Source: Spiractinospora alimapuensis (lineage in GTDB: Bacteria > Actinomycetota > Actinomycetes > Streptosporangiales > Streptosporangiaceae). From it: a stretch of 64,000 nt of DNA. Below the pieces are notes generated by a model. The model made no database searches and was not told where the DNA came from. It saw only the letters and a program-made list of their open reading frames with translations. The stretch spans positions 3,224,001 to 3,288,000 of the forward strand of contig NZ_CP072467.1 in NCBI RefSeq assembly GCF_018437505.1, read 5' to 3'. Position 1 is the first letter of the stretch, and each line of letters begins with the position of its first letter. Positions 1 through 8,630 of the stretch are shown here, in pieces. The translations under genes were made by a program, and so were the position numbers.

Positions 1-637
1 TTCCCTGTGACCGGTGGAACGCCACCCGTTCCGGCGTCTCCTCGGGATAGAAGAACGGGGTGTCCATGGGCCCCGGCGCCACGGTGGTCACCGAGATCTG
101 GCGGTGGGCGAACTCCTTCGCGGCGGCGCGGGTGAAATGTTCCAGCGGCGACTTGCCGCCGGCATACGTGGAGTACCCGTCGGTGAACGCGGCCAGCAGC
201 GACGTGCCCAGGCTGATGATGCGCCCTCCGTCGTTGAGCCGCCTGCCGGCCTCCTGGATGAAGAAGTACGCCGCCTTGGAGTTGACCGCGAACATGCGGT
301 CGTAGTCCTCCTCGGTCGTCTCCAGGATCGGTTTGCGCAGCACCATTCCCGTGGTGTTCACGGCGACGTCGACGCCGCCGAAGTTGTCGACCGCGGTGTC
401 GAAGAGCCGCTGGACGTCGGCCACCCGGGTCAGGTCCCCCTGCACCGACGTCGCCCGGGATCCGGCTCGTCGCACGGCGTCGACGGTCCGTTCCGCCTCG
501 GGCCGAGTGGAGTCGCGGTGATAGTGGACGACGACCCGCGCCCCCTCCTCGGCGAGGGTCGTCGCCACCAAGCCCCCCAGGTTCTTGGCGCCACCCCCGA
601 TCACCGCGACCCGATCCCGCAGCGCGTCCCCCGTCAT
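1..637 (-). CDS. SDR family NAD(P)-dependent oxidoreductase (3' end cut by window)
   Basis: Reading from an ATG at 637, the frame stays open to the window edge, so about 212 residues are visible and the C-terminus is missing. The N-terminus carries a glycine-rich nucleotide site (GGGAKNLGG), followed by an NTTG segment (the NNAG equivalent), a Ser (ISLGTS) and the YAGGK catalytic Tyr-Lys pair. After PGPMDTPFF the sequence continues to the edge. These are the classical short-chain dehydrogenase hallmarks. An AGGGAG ribosome-binding site precedes the start, and a GTG directly upstream is an alternative start. The substrate cannot be told from sequence. Confidence 0.88.
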   Translation of the reverse strand, partial: MTGDALRDRVAVIGGGAKNLGGLVATTLAEEGARVVVHYHRDSTRPEAERTVDAVRRAGSRATSVQGDLTRVADVQRLFDTAVDNFGGVDVAVNTTGMVLRKPILETTEEDYDRMFAVNSKAAYFFIQEAGRRLNDGGRIISLGTSLLAAFTDGYSTYAGGKSPLEHFTRAAAKEFAHRQISVTTVAPGPMDTPFFYPEETPERVAFHRSQG

Positions 638-747
638 CACGTTCTCCCTCCACATCGGCCCACCACTTCCCCCGGTGAGGACCACGCTAGAAGGGCGCTC
701 CGTCCGTTGGGAAACACGGAAATCCTGTGGGGCCACAAGGAAAAGCA

Positions 748-773
748 GTAACCACCGATCACGGTGTGATTAC
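748..773. promoter_or_regulatory. Imperfect palindrome upstream of the SDR gene
   Basis: Within the 638-953 gene-free stretch, the only structure I see is ATCAC-ggt-GTGAT at 758-770, flanked by GTAA (748-751) and TTAC (770-773). It looks like an operator for a dimeric regulator of the SDR gene that reads leftward from 637. No clear -35/-10 pair was identified. The rest of the stretch holds nothing I can support as coding. Confidence 0.3.
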
Positions 774-953
774 ACAACGAAATCTTGGCTCCTCCGAAGG
801 GGTGCGGGCCTGAGGGGCCTCCGTGACGGTCCGGCCCGCGCGCCGTTCGGGTTCATTCCCTATCGAACACTCCGCCGAAACGAACCCCGCGACACTGGTG
901 GTTTCCGAGCATCGCGTTGACGTTCCTCATCCCCTCCAGCACCCCAACGTGCC

Positions 954-2840
954 TCACATGAATCCATAGCTCCAGCCGAAGGCCACCACCACGAGGGCGG
1001 CGACGGTGAGCGAGGAGTAGTGGACCAGGCGGCGAACCCGCCACCAGCCACGGACCCACCCGGTGCCCGTCAGGACCCCCATCACCACCGCGAGGCCCGC
1101 CGTGACCCACATCGGAACCGTCAGCGCGAGTGAGCCCTCCGCGATCCACTGGGTGAGCCGGTTGAAGTCGGACAGCCCGTACACGATGAGTCCCACGGAG
1201 ACAACCGCGGACAAGGCCGTGAGTCCCGCGATGACGCGGGCGGCGGTCGTCGGTCGATCCCACGGGCGTCCCAGCGACACCAGTCCAGTGAGTAGGACCA
1301 ACAGGCCGGCCCCCGCCGCCAGTAGGTGCACGAGCGGATCGTTCGCGGTCCCGACGGCCTCGTAGGCGTGGGTCGGATTTCCGTGCGCGGAGAACCCCAC
1401 GACCTCGCCGTCCCGCGACACGAACTCGATCATGTCGCCACCGTTCTGCGCGACGAAGACACCGTCACGCACCGGGAGCCATCGGTCATCCACGGCGTCG
1501 GGGCCCGCGATGTCCAGCGTGCCGTCCCCGTTGTCGCTGACCCGAAGGTTTCCCACGATCTCCTGGATCCGGTTCAGGTCACTGTGGCTCTTGCGTGTGG
1601 TGACGAAGACTCCCGTATACGGCTGGAGGTCCGCTGCTGGGTCCGCTTCCCCCATGGGCAGGTCGGCGGACGCGAACTCCCTCATGAACTCGTCGATCAC
1701 GGCGGTGCGCAGGTCCCTGGACGCGGCTGTTCCGTCGCTGCCGTTGACCGCGACGTAGACGCCGAGATCGAGCTCGGGTACGAAAACGTAGCGGGTGTAG
1801 GCGCCGATCCAGTCCCCACCGTGGGTGAAGGCGTCGGGCGACGACTGGTACTCCCAGATCCCGTACCCGGCACCGTTGACCTGCGACGCTGGCCCTCCTT
1901 GGTGGCTCAGGAGGAGTTCGACCGACTCTGGCGTGAGCACCCGCTGCCCGTCCCCCTTATCCGCGTCGAGCAGGGCAAGCAGGAACCGCGCCATGTCCTC
2001 GACCGTGGCCACGGCACTCCCAGCGGGGATCTCCTCCATGTAGTAGTCGGGGAGCGGCTCGCCGTCCGCGTCGTGGAACGTCGGGACGTCGAACCTCTCC
2101 CGCGCCTGGTCCATCTGCCCGAACCCGGATTGGTCCATCCCCAGCGGCGTGAAGATGTTGTCCTCGGCGTATTCGTCGAAGGGGACGCCGGTGACTTCCT
2201 CGACCACGAGGCCCGCCAATCCGAATCCGTGGTTGGAATACGCGACGAGCCCTCCCGGCGGTCGGATCCGCTCGACCTCGGAGCTCGCGAAATGCGCGCC
2301 GAGCGGACTCACCTGATCCGGATCGGTGAGGATCATCCCGTCCATCCGCTCTTCGAACCCGGCGGTGTGTGTCAGCAGGTGGTGGAGGGTGACCGGATCG
2401 CCCGGATAGGTGTCCTCAACCCGGGCGTCGTCGGGAAGGTAGGTATTGACGTCCTCGTCGAGGTCGACGAGCCCCTCCTCGACGAGCTGCAACACGGCTA
2501 CCGCCGTATAGGTCTTCGCGGCGGAGCCAGTGTGGAACGACGTCGTGGCCGGATCGACCGGGAGCTCCCGGTCGATGTCCGCGTATCCGTGCCCTACCGC
2601 ACCGACCAGCTCGCCGTCACCGACGATCGCCACGCCCACCCCCGGAGCCTGGTGCTCCTCCAGAAGCTCGGCGACCCGCGAGTCCAGGAACTCCTGGGCG
2701 GTCTCCGGGGACAAGGGGGCCGCGACCGGGGGACTGGTTCCTCCCGCCACGGCGCCGATCGCGGCGCCGGGAGTGAGCACCACGGGAACGGCCAGTGCGA
2801 CGGCACACAGTGCGGAAAGGCCAGCGCGGGACTTCGGCAT
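954..2840 (-). CDS. Exported class C beta-lactamase-fold serine hydrolase with membrane tail
   Basis: 628 residues from the ATG at 2840; a longer in-frame start at 2885 would put the signal peptide internal. The N-terminus is a signal peptide (KSRAGLSALCAVALAVPVVL). The body is a Beta-lactamase (PF00144) fold with the nucleophile motif SAAK (TGSAAKTYTAV) and the YSN motif (VAYSNHGFG). It is followed by a small beta domain and three or more hydrophobic helices at the C-terminus (from about residue 510). The family covers D-aminopeptidases, esterases and penicillin-binding-like enzymes, so the substrate is unknown. The tail probably anchors the catalytic domain outside the cell. It stands alone with no obvious operon partner. 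Confidence 0.88.
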   Translation of the reverse strand: MPKSRAGLSALCAVALAVPVVLTPGAAIGAVAGGTSPPVAAPLSPETAQEFLDSRVAELLEEHQAPGVGVAIVGDGELVGAVGHGYADIDRELPVDPATTSFHTGSAAKTYTAVAVLQLVEEGLVDLDEDVNTYLPDDARVEDTYPGDPVTLHHLLTHTAGFEERMDGMILTDPDQVSPLGAHFASSEVERIRPPGGLVAYSNHGFGLAGLVVEEVTGVPFDEYAEDNIFTPLGMDQSGFGQMDQARERFDVPTFHDADGEPLPDYYMEEIPAGSAVATVEDMARFLLALLDADKGDGQRVLTPESVELLLSHQGGPASQVNGAGYGIWEYQSSPDAFTHGGDWIGAYTRYVFVPELDLGVYVAVNGSDGTAASRDLRTAVIDEFMREFASADLPMGEADPAADLQPYTGVFVTTRKSHSDLNRIQEIVGNLRVSDNGDGTLDIAGPDAVDDRWLPVRDGVFVAQNGGDMIEFVSRDGEVVGFSAHGNPTHAYEAVGTANDPLVHLLAAGAGLLVLLTGLVSLGRPWDRPTTAARVIAGLTALSAVVSVGLIVYGLSDFNRLTQWIAEGSLALTVPMWVTAGLAVVMGVLTGTGWVRGWWRVRRLVHYSSLTVAALVVVAFGWSYGFM

Positions 2841-3125
2841 CGTGACTCCAGTGAGGGGGTGACGTGTCGCCGTCGCTGCTCCCACGTACGGCGGCCGGGC
2901 CCGCGTCGCGCACCAACCAGCGACACTGCCCGCTTCTGATCACCAGAGATGCTAGGAAGCGATCCGACGAACCACACTGCCGCTGAGCGGAGTGATCCGC
3001 GATGGTTGGCCCCACTCGTACGACACCACCTGCCCCCACCCTCAAGAGTGGACGTAGCCCCACCCGGCGGAACATTCCCCCACGCGGGGGAGGTGCCTGG
3101 GGCGGGACGGCGTCACGCTGGTGTC

Positions 3126-3596
3126 ATGACGAACGCGCGTGCGAACGGACCAGACGGCCTCGTCTTGTGGGCCGTGGGGGCGGCGGCCTGGACCGCGCTC
3201 TATGTCGCCTCGAAGGTGGTATACGCCCTGGAGGGGCGCCTCGGCGTCACAGGCGGGCCGGAGGTTCCCGTGTCGCGCTACGCCGACTACGACCCCGGCG
3301 GCGTCGCCGCGGCCCAGTGGGCGAACGCGGCGGTGGGTGTCCTCATCGTCCTCCTGTTCGCCCTCTGCGCCCTCCCCCTAGCCCGCCGCCTCCCCCGATG
3401 GCTCCTGGCCCCACCTGTCGCGCTGGTCACCCTCTTCGCGGCCGCCGGCGGCGTCGGCATGCTCGGACGCGCCCTCATCACCGACTCCGGCGGCACCGTC
3501 TTCGGCCTCTACTGCCTGGTCTGGACATCCCTGAGCGTCGGGGTACTTGTGTCGGTGTGGCGGGTTCGCACCCCTGCCCCGGTTCGGGGTTCCTAA
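3126..3596 (+). CDS. Small integral membrane protein, four helices
   Basis: 156 residues beginning MTNARANGPDGL. Four hydrophobic segments are visible: a first helix at about 14-34, then segments near 65-85, 92-112 and 122-142. I do not recognise the family. The start was chosen at the ATG that gives a short polar N-terminus before the first helix; an upstream start at 2949 would add a proline/arginine-rich leader with no support. Its 3' end overlaps by 4 bases the end of the convergent gene 3593-4108, so the two cannot be separated by a terminator. Confidence 0.6.
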   Translation: MTNARANGPDGLVLWAVGAAAWTALYVASKVVYALEGRLGVTGGPEVPVSRYADYDPGGVAAAQWANAAVGVLIVLLFALCALPLARRLPRWLLAPPVALVTLFAAAGGVGMLGRALITDSGGTVFGLYCLVWTSLSVGVLVSVWRVRTPAPVRGS

Positions 3597-4108
3597 CGGT
3601 GCCCTGGGTGCCCTAGATAGCCCTGGTTCCCCGGATTCCCCTGGGGGCCGGGGTGTGTCGGGCCGCCGGGGTACGGAGCCTGCTGCGGGTGTCCCGACGG
3701 GGGATAGGGGGTGGGCGCCTGGGTGGGGTGGGAGGCCTGCTGGAGCTGCGCCGCTTTCGCGGCGGCCTTGGCTTGGGCATCGATCGCACGGTTCCTACGG
3801 GCTGACGGGGAGACGAGTATCCACAGGAAGAGCAGCGCCATGGCGCCAGCCCAGCCGGAGCCGGCGTAGACCATCAACCAGCGATCACGGTCCTGCTCTT
3901 CCATGACCTCGTCATAGTCTTGCGACCCCGAGTCTTCGGTGCCCCCGAATATTGAATCGGTGTAGTAGATACACCTGTCCCCCGGTTCCATCACCTCGCC
4001 GCTACACGTGGGTACGGAGCCCAGTGCGGCGTATGAGTAGTAGGCGGGGACGGCACCGATCGCCGCGAAAAAGAAAAGGGCGAGAAGACCACACCCGAAA
4101 CGCGCCAT
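3593..4108 (-). CDS. Membrane-anchored protein with proline/glutamine-rich tail
   Basis: 171 residues from the ATG at 4108, which has GGAG eight bases upstream; an ATG at 4120 is the alternative. It has an N-terminal hydrophobic helix (CGLLALFFFAAIGAVPAYYS), an extracytoplasmic acidic stretch with two Cys (PTCSGE and DRCIYY) that could form a disulphide, and a second helix (AGAMALLFLWILVS). The tail is Ala/Gln then Pro/Gly/His-rich. This layout is common among actinobacterial proteins of unknown function. No enzymatic motif is seen. Confidence 0.6.
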   Translation of the reverse strand: MARFGCGLLALFFFAAIGAVPAYYSYAALGSVPTCSGEVMEPGDRCIYYTDSIFGGTEDSGSQDYDEVMEEQDRDRWLMVYAGSGWAGAMALLFLWILVSPSARRNRAIDAQAKAAAKAAQLQQASHPTQAPTPYPPSGHPQQAPYPGGPTHPGPQGNPGNQGYLGHPGHR

Positions 4109-4320
4109 TACCTGCTCCATGTCACTAGCCGACAGAGGTCCCGTCGGCGGTGTGTCCGAAGCAACCAGGGAGAACCGCCCCGCGGATCCTCTGCGACCAT
4201 GGCTGCGGCCATGCGGGGAACGGGGGCCCGACGTTTAGGACTACATCGTGCCGCCGCCCACTGACATTTCTCGGTGCCCGGAACCACGGACGCCCGGTGG
4301 CGCGGTTCGTCGGGACAGGG

Positions 4321-4935
4321 TCAAGCGTCGGAGTCGGCCTCGGGGGAACCGTCGTGCGCGCCGACCAGGGTGCGAAACGCGGTGGCCAGGTCGGCTCCGG
4401 TGGGGGCACGGTCCGGGTCGATCACCCACTGGATGGTGAGGCCCAGCACCAGCGAGAGGTAGAGGCCGCCGAGGGCCCGATTGGTGGACGTGTTCTCGGT
4501 CGCGGTGTCCTCGCCGTGGTACAGCATTCCCAGGTTGTTGCGCGCCTCTTCGAAACCGTCCGCGACCTGCGCGTTCAACTCCGGCGACCGACGTGCCTGG
4601 GTGAGGAGCGACTCGAAACCGGCGTTGCCCCAGAACTCCCGGTCCTGCATCTTCTCGATCACGCCGGACCACACGTTCTCGAACCGGACGAAGGGGTCGG
4701 GTTCGTCCATCGGGTCGTTCGCCGCCCGCAGGATGGGCTCGAGCTCGTCACCCCAGTCGCCGCTCATCTCCAGCAGCGCCAGGTTGAGCAACATCTCCTT
4801 CGACCCGAAGTGGTAGCCGATCGAGGCGAGGTTGGTTCCCGACTCCGCCACGAGGTCACGCGCGGTGATGTGCGCGAGCCCCCGCTCACGGAGACACCGC
4901 TTCGCCGCCGCGAGGAGCTCTTCCCGATGTCCCAT
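4321..4935 (-). CDS. TetR family transcriptional regulator, divergent from FAD monooxygenase
   Basis: 204 residues. The N-terminal helix-turn-helix is visible (HREELLAAAKRCLRERG, then ITARDLVAESGTNLASIGYHFGSKEMLL), with the typical Y-F-S-K at the end of the recognition helix. The C-terminal ligand domain is divergent, as usual for the family. The gene reads away from the FAD-dependent monooxygenase at 5058, and the gap holds repeated TATAC/GTATA half-sites, so it most likely represses that gene and itself in response to the oxygenase substrate. That regulatory role is inference from arrangement. Confidence 0.85.
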   Translation of the reverse strand: MGHREELLAAAKRCLRERGLAHITARDLVAESGTNLASIGYHFGSKEMLLNLALLEMSGDWGDELEPILRAANDPMDEPDPFVRFENVWSGVIEKMQDREFWGNAGFESLLTQARRSPELNAQVADGFEEARNNLGMLYHGEDTATENTSTNRALGGLYLSLVLGLTIQWVIDPDRAPTGADLATAFRTLVGAHDGSPEADSDA

Positions 4936-4953
4936 CCCAACATCGTACGACGC

Positions 4954-4994
4954 TATACATACGTATAATCTATACGTCCGTGTAGTACGTACGT
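4954..4994. promoter_or_regulatory. Operator cluster between TetR and FAD monooxygenase genes
   Basis: TATAC-N4-GTATA occupies 4954-4967, a one-mismatch copy (TATAC-N4-GTGTA) follows at 4971-4984 exactly 17 bases on, and a GTACGTAC palindrome lies at 4985-4992. This AT-rich block is the only non-GC-rich sequence nearby and sits in the divergent gap, which is the expected position of a TetR autoregulatory operator. Confidence 0.6.
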
Positions 4995-5057
4995 CCACAT
5001 GCCTTTCCGGGGCGAGGCAGCTCCAACGTGGACCGACGAGGCGAGGAGCGACTGATC

Positions 5058-6245
5058 ATGACGGGTCGAGACACGCGTGTACTGATCTCCGGCGGCGGGA
5101 TCGCGGGACCAGCGTTGGCCTATTGGCTCCGCCGCTACGGATTCCGGCCGACCGTCGTGGAACGCGCCAGCGAGGTGCGGACCGGGGGATATCGGATCCA
5201 GATCGAGGGTTCGGGCATCCAGGCGCTCCAGCGCATGGGACTACTGGAGACCTTCCGTCGCCATGGTGGCCCGACCCCCAGCAGTATGCGTCTCACGATG
5301 CGCCCCGGCGGCCGGCCGCTCACGCTTCCCGGGGGAGCGGCGGTATCGACCGAACCGGGGCTGGTGATCCAACGCGGGACGGCCGCCGAGCGGATCTACC
5401 TGCACACCAAGGACGACGTCGAGTACCGCTTCGGCGACTCCGTCACCGCCATCCACGAACACCCCGACGGCGCAACTGTTCACTTCGAGCGGGGCGAGTC
5501 GGAGGAGTACGACCTCGTCGTCGCGGCGGACGGCATTCGTTCCCGAACCCGATCGCTCGCCTTCGGTGGGGTTGATCCCATCCACTACCTGGGCACCAAC
5601 CTCGCCCTGTTCACCCTGGACAACACCCTGGGACTCCACGACCAGGTGATCGGTCACGCGTGGCCACGGCGGGGGTGTCTGATCGCCACCTTCCCCGGGA
5701 ACACGGCGCTGGAGGGCAACTTCCTGTTCCGTGCCCCCAACCCCGTCGAGGACGTCGACCAGCACAAGCGCCTCATCCGCGGGCGGTTCGGGGCGGACGG
5801 ATGGCACGCCCCGCATCTGCTGCGCGCCATGGAGGAGGCCCCGTTCGCGCACTTCGCCCCGACCGCACAGGTACGCATGACGTCGTGGACCTCAGGACGC
5901 GTCGCCCTGGTCGGAGACGCCGGCTACTGCCCCGACCCGATGACCGGACAGGGCACGTCCCTCGCTCTCGTCGGCGCGGCCGTCCTCGCCCACGAGATCT
6001 CCGCCGCGAACGGGAACCACCGCGTCGCTTATCCCGCCTACGAGGCCGCGATCCGCGGGTTCGTGGACGCCAACCACGCGATGGCGGGGGAGATCACCCG
6101 GCTGACGGCACCGGATGCGGGACCCAAGGAGCTCCGCGTTCGTGAGGTGTTGTACCGGGGCTTGTTCGGCGCCTTCTCCGTGACGGGCGTACCTCCCGTG
6201 GCGAAAGCGGCCTACTCCTACCCGTTGGACAAACTTTCGCAATAA
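5058..6245 (+). CDS. FAD-dependent monooxygenase (PHBH/TetX-like class A)
   Basis: 395 residues from the ATG at 5058, preceded by GAGGAG with about nine bases of spacing. The N-terminus has the dinucleotide-binding motif GGGIAGPALAYWLRR. The middle carries the DG motif (VAADGIRSRTR), and the C-terminal half has the second FAD motif GDAGYCPDPMTGQGTSLALVGA. Such enzymes hydroxylate aromatic or polyketide substrates, and several inactivate tetracyclines or rifamycins. Length and motif order match the FAD_binding_3 family. It is one of three similar FAD enzymes in this window (others at 27584 and 54910), each facing its own TetR gene. The substrate is unknown. Confidence 0.88.
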   Translation: MTGRDTRVLISGGGIAGPALAYWLRRYGFRPTVVERASEVRTGGYRIQIEGSGIQALQRMGLLETFRRHGGPTPSSMRLTMRPGGRPLTLPGGAAVSTEPGLVIQRGTAAERIYLHTKDDVEYRFGDSVTAIHEHPDGATVHFERGESEEYDLVVAADGIRSRTRSLAFGGVDPIHYLGTNLALFTLDNTLGLHDQVIGHAWPRRGCLIATFPGNTALEGNFLFRAPNPVEDVDQHKRLIRGRFGADGWHAPHLLRAMEEAPFAHFAPTAQVRMTSWTSGRVALVGDAGYCPDPMTGQGTSLALVGAAVLAHEISAANGNHRVAYPAYEAAIRGFVDANHAMAGEITRLTAPDAGPKELRVREVLYRGLFGAFSVTGVPPVAKAAYSYPLDKLSQ

Positions 6246-6275
6246 GTTACAGGCGCGTAAGTTACAATACTGTAA
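6243..6275. promoter_or_regulatory. Repeat/palindrome operator upstream of desaturase
   Basis: TAAGTTACA occurs twice, at 6243-6251 and 6258-6266. The second copy runs into an inverted repeat, TTACA-atac-TGTAA, at 6262-6275. The block lies between the monooxygenase stop and the desaturase start. The arrangement is typical of a dimeric regulator site, so desaturase expression is probably controlled here; the regulator is not identified. Confidence 0.5.
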
Positions 6276-6345
6276 GTAGATGCCATGCGGATCGCTATGG
6301 GTATGTCACTGTCAGTGGGCCGCACCAGATCGATTGAGGTTGATC

Positions 6346-7326
6346 ATGACGGAGCCGTCACGTCCGGACCAGGCGAGGGAAGGGGAGCCACGTTCACGTC
6401 CCTCTGCTGGGCGGGACTTGGAGGCCGATCTGACACCCGAGTTGCGGGGCCGCGCGGAACGCGCCACCGTCTTCGTCTACGCGGCCATCCCGTTGATCGC
6501 GCTGGCCGCAGCGGTTCCCTTCGCCTGGGGGTGGGCACTCACGATCACCGACGTCGTGATCGCGGCGGTGTTCTACCTGATCGGCGGGTTGGGAATCACC
6601 GTGGGTTTCCACCGATACTTCACGCACGGCTCCTTCAAGGCCAAGCGTCCCCTGCGGATCGCGCTGGCGATCGCCGGCACGCTCGCGTTCCAGGGCGCTG
6701 TGATCAAGTGGGTGGCAGACCATAGGCGGCACCACAAGTACGCGGACGTGGAGGGTGATCCGCACTCACCCTGGCGGTTCGGCGACGACTGGCGCTCCGT
6801 CGCCAAGGGGCTGTACTACGCCCATATGGGCTGGATCTATTTGGACAAGCGAACCACGTCACTGCGTCGATTCGCGCCGGATCTCCTCAAGGACACCGAC
6901 ATCGTCCGGATCGACCGCTGGGCGGTCGCCATCTTCGCCGTCTCCATGGTCACGCCGGCGGTGATCGGTGGTCTGGTGACGATGTCGTGGTGGGGCGCGC
7001 TCACCGCGTTCTTCTGGGGCAGCCTCGTGCGGTTGGGGCTACAGCAGCACGTGACGTGGTCGGTGAACTCCATCTGCCACACCATCGGCGAGGAGAACTT
7101 CGCCGTCCGCGACCGCTCCCGCAACGTCTGGTGGCTCGCCATCCCCTCCTTCGGCGAATCATGGCACAACCTCCACCACGCCGACCCCACCTGCGCCCGC
7201 CACGGCGCCCTCAATGGCCAGATCGACATCTCCGCCCGCGTCATCTGGCTCTTCGAAAAACTCAACTGGGCCCACACCGTACGCTGGCCCAACGCGGACA
7301 GGCTCGCCGCCAAGATGGTCGACTGA
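6346..7326 (+). CDS. Acyl-CoA (delta-9 type) fatty acid desaturase
   Basis: 326 residues. The three histidine boxes that bind the di-iron centre are intact: HRYFTH (about residues 88-93), HRRHH (about 126-130) and HNLHH (about 274-278). They are separated by hydrophobic helix pairs, as in membrane-bound desaturases. The family introduces a cis double bond into a fatty acyl chain in the cytoplasmic membrane and so adjusts membrane fluidity. GAGG lies about ten bases before the ATG at 6346. A repeat-rich operator candidate lies directly upstream, and no redox partner gene is adjacent. Confidence 0.93.
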   Translation: MTEPSRPDQAREGEPRSRPSAGRDLEADLTPELRGRAERATVFVYAAIPLIALAAAVPFAWGWALTITDVVIAAVFYLIGGLGITVGFHRYFTHGSFKAKRPLRIALAIAGTLAFQGAVIKWVADHRRHHKYADVEGDPHSPWRFGDDWRSVAKGLYYAHMGWIYLDKRTTSLRRFAPDLLKDTDIVRIDRWAVAIFAVSMVTPAVIGGLVTMSWWGALTAFFWGSLVRLGLQQHVTWSVNSICHTIGEENFAVRDRSRNVWWLAIPSFGESWHNLHHADPTCARHGALNGQIDISARVIWLFEKLNWAHTVRWPNADRLAAKMVD

Positions 7327-7345
7327 CGGGACAGGAACAGTCCGG

Positions 7346-8421
7346 TCAGGGCGCAAGGACGTTGTCGGGCCGGTCCACCCACAGGTCGTGCCGTCCGTCG
7401 GTGCCGACCGTGACGCCGAGGCGGGACGGACCGGGCCGGCCCACGCCGGTCCACGCGGCGACGGCGGCCTCGACCTCCGCCCAGAGGTCGCGTGGGCCGC
7501 CGTGGCGCACGACGACCCCGGCCCCACTCGGGTCCGGACCGACCACGGCCTGCGACCCCCGGCCGTCCAGCAGCCACACCGTCGCGTCGGGCCCGGCGAC
7601 CGAACTGTGGAGGTCCGGAACGAGCGTCCCCACCACGAGACGCATGCCGGGGTCTCCACCAAGGAGGACGACCCGGGGGTCCAGGCGGCTCGTCCGCTCG
7701 GACGTCGCCTCAGCGGTGTGGCCGGTCGTTCGCGGCGCGTCGGAGCGCTTCACGTGACGCATCGCGACGAACTGGACCGGGTCTCGATCCGCCCCACGCA
7801 CGACCCATCCTCCGCCCGTGTGAGACACAACAGCCAGGTTCCGCCCACGGCCGAGCCCCACGGCGCCAGGATGACTCCGCCGGAGCGGGTCTGCCGAGCC
7901 CAGGGCGAGGGGATCGCCGTGACGGCGGCGGTCGCGATCACCCGGTCGTAGGGGGCGTTCGGCACGTAGCCCGCCGCCCCGTCCCCGGTCACCACGGTCA
8001 CCGCGCAACCCGCGCGGTCGAGCGCGTAGCGGGCCAGTCCCGCCGCCTCGGGATCCACCTCGACCGACGTCACATGGTCGGCGCCGACGATGTGCGCCAA
8101 CACCGCCGCGTTGTACCCGGTTCCGGTTCCCACTTCCAGGACACGCATACCGGGCCGCGGATCAAGGATGTCGATCATGCGCGCCATCATGTGTGGGGCG
8201 CTGCTGGTGACCGTGGGAACGAACTCCGACTCCGTGCCCACCACGCGTTCCACCGCCGTCACGACCGGATGGTCCCCGTGCACGTACTCCCGCCATCGCT
8301 CGGGCTCCCGCGCGCGGTGCAGCTCGGTCATCCCGCCTGTCGCCTCGTCCGGAACGAAGATCATGTCCGTGACGTAGTCCTCGCGTGGCACGGCGGCCAC
8401 GGCGCGCGACCCTCGGCTCAT
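7346..8421 (-). pseudogene. Protein-L-isoaspartate O-methyltransferase-like gene, apparently frameshifted
   Basis: The first frame (8421 to 7750) encodes an SAM-dependent methyltransferase of the PCMT type, with motif I LEVGTGTGYNAAVL, then VEVDPEAAGLARY and YDRVIATAAV. Near 7810-7830 that frame turns into low-complexity sequence and stops. The overlapping frame (open from 8008 to the stop at 7346) continues with a credible C-terminus (GWVVRGADRDPVQFVAMRHV, then about 130 more residues). A one-base indel around 7815-7825 would join them into one protein of about 358 residues, the size expected for actinobacterial PCMT-like enzymes with a C-terminal extension. It is either a true frameshift mutation or a sequencing error. 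If the first frame is used as is, a 223-residue truncated enzyme results. Confidence 0.75.
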
Positions 8422-8630
8422 AAGTGACCCATTCCCCGCGGCGGAGAGTTCATCTCACCCGCCTCACCACTGGTGCGGACCCGTCGTCGCACGACCGCGA
8501 CCGCACCAGTGACACCCCGCCGTCGACGGAGCGGCCACGTCCCGGGCGGGACCACCGTGCCGACACGACAGCGTCGTGCCAACACGGTGGCCGCGTCGCG
8601 CCCGAATCGCCCGGGACGCACCGAATCCCC

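Noticed and set aside
1326-2939. 537-residue plus-strand frame across the serine hydrolase gene
   Set aside because: It lies antisense to a gene with signal peptide and SxxK/YSN motifs, has no family motif, and its arginine/valine-rich composition is that of an antisense frame in high-GC DNA.
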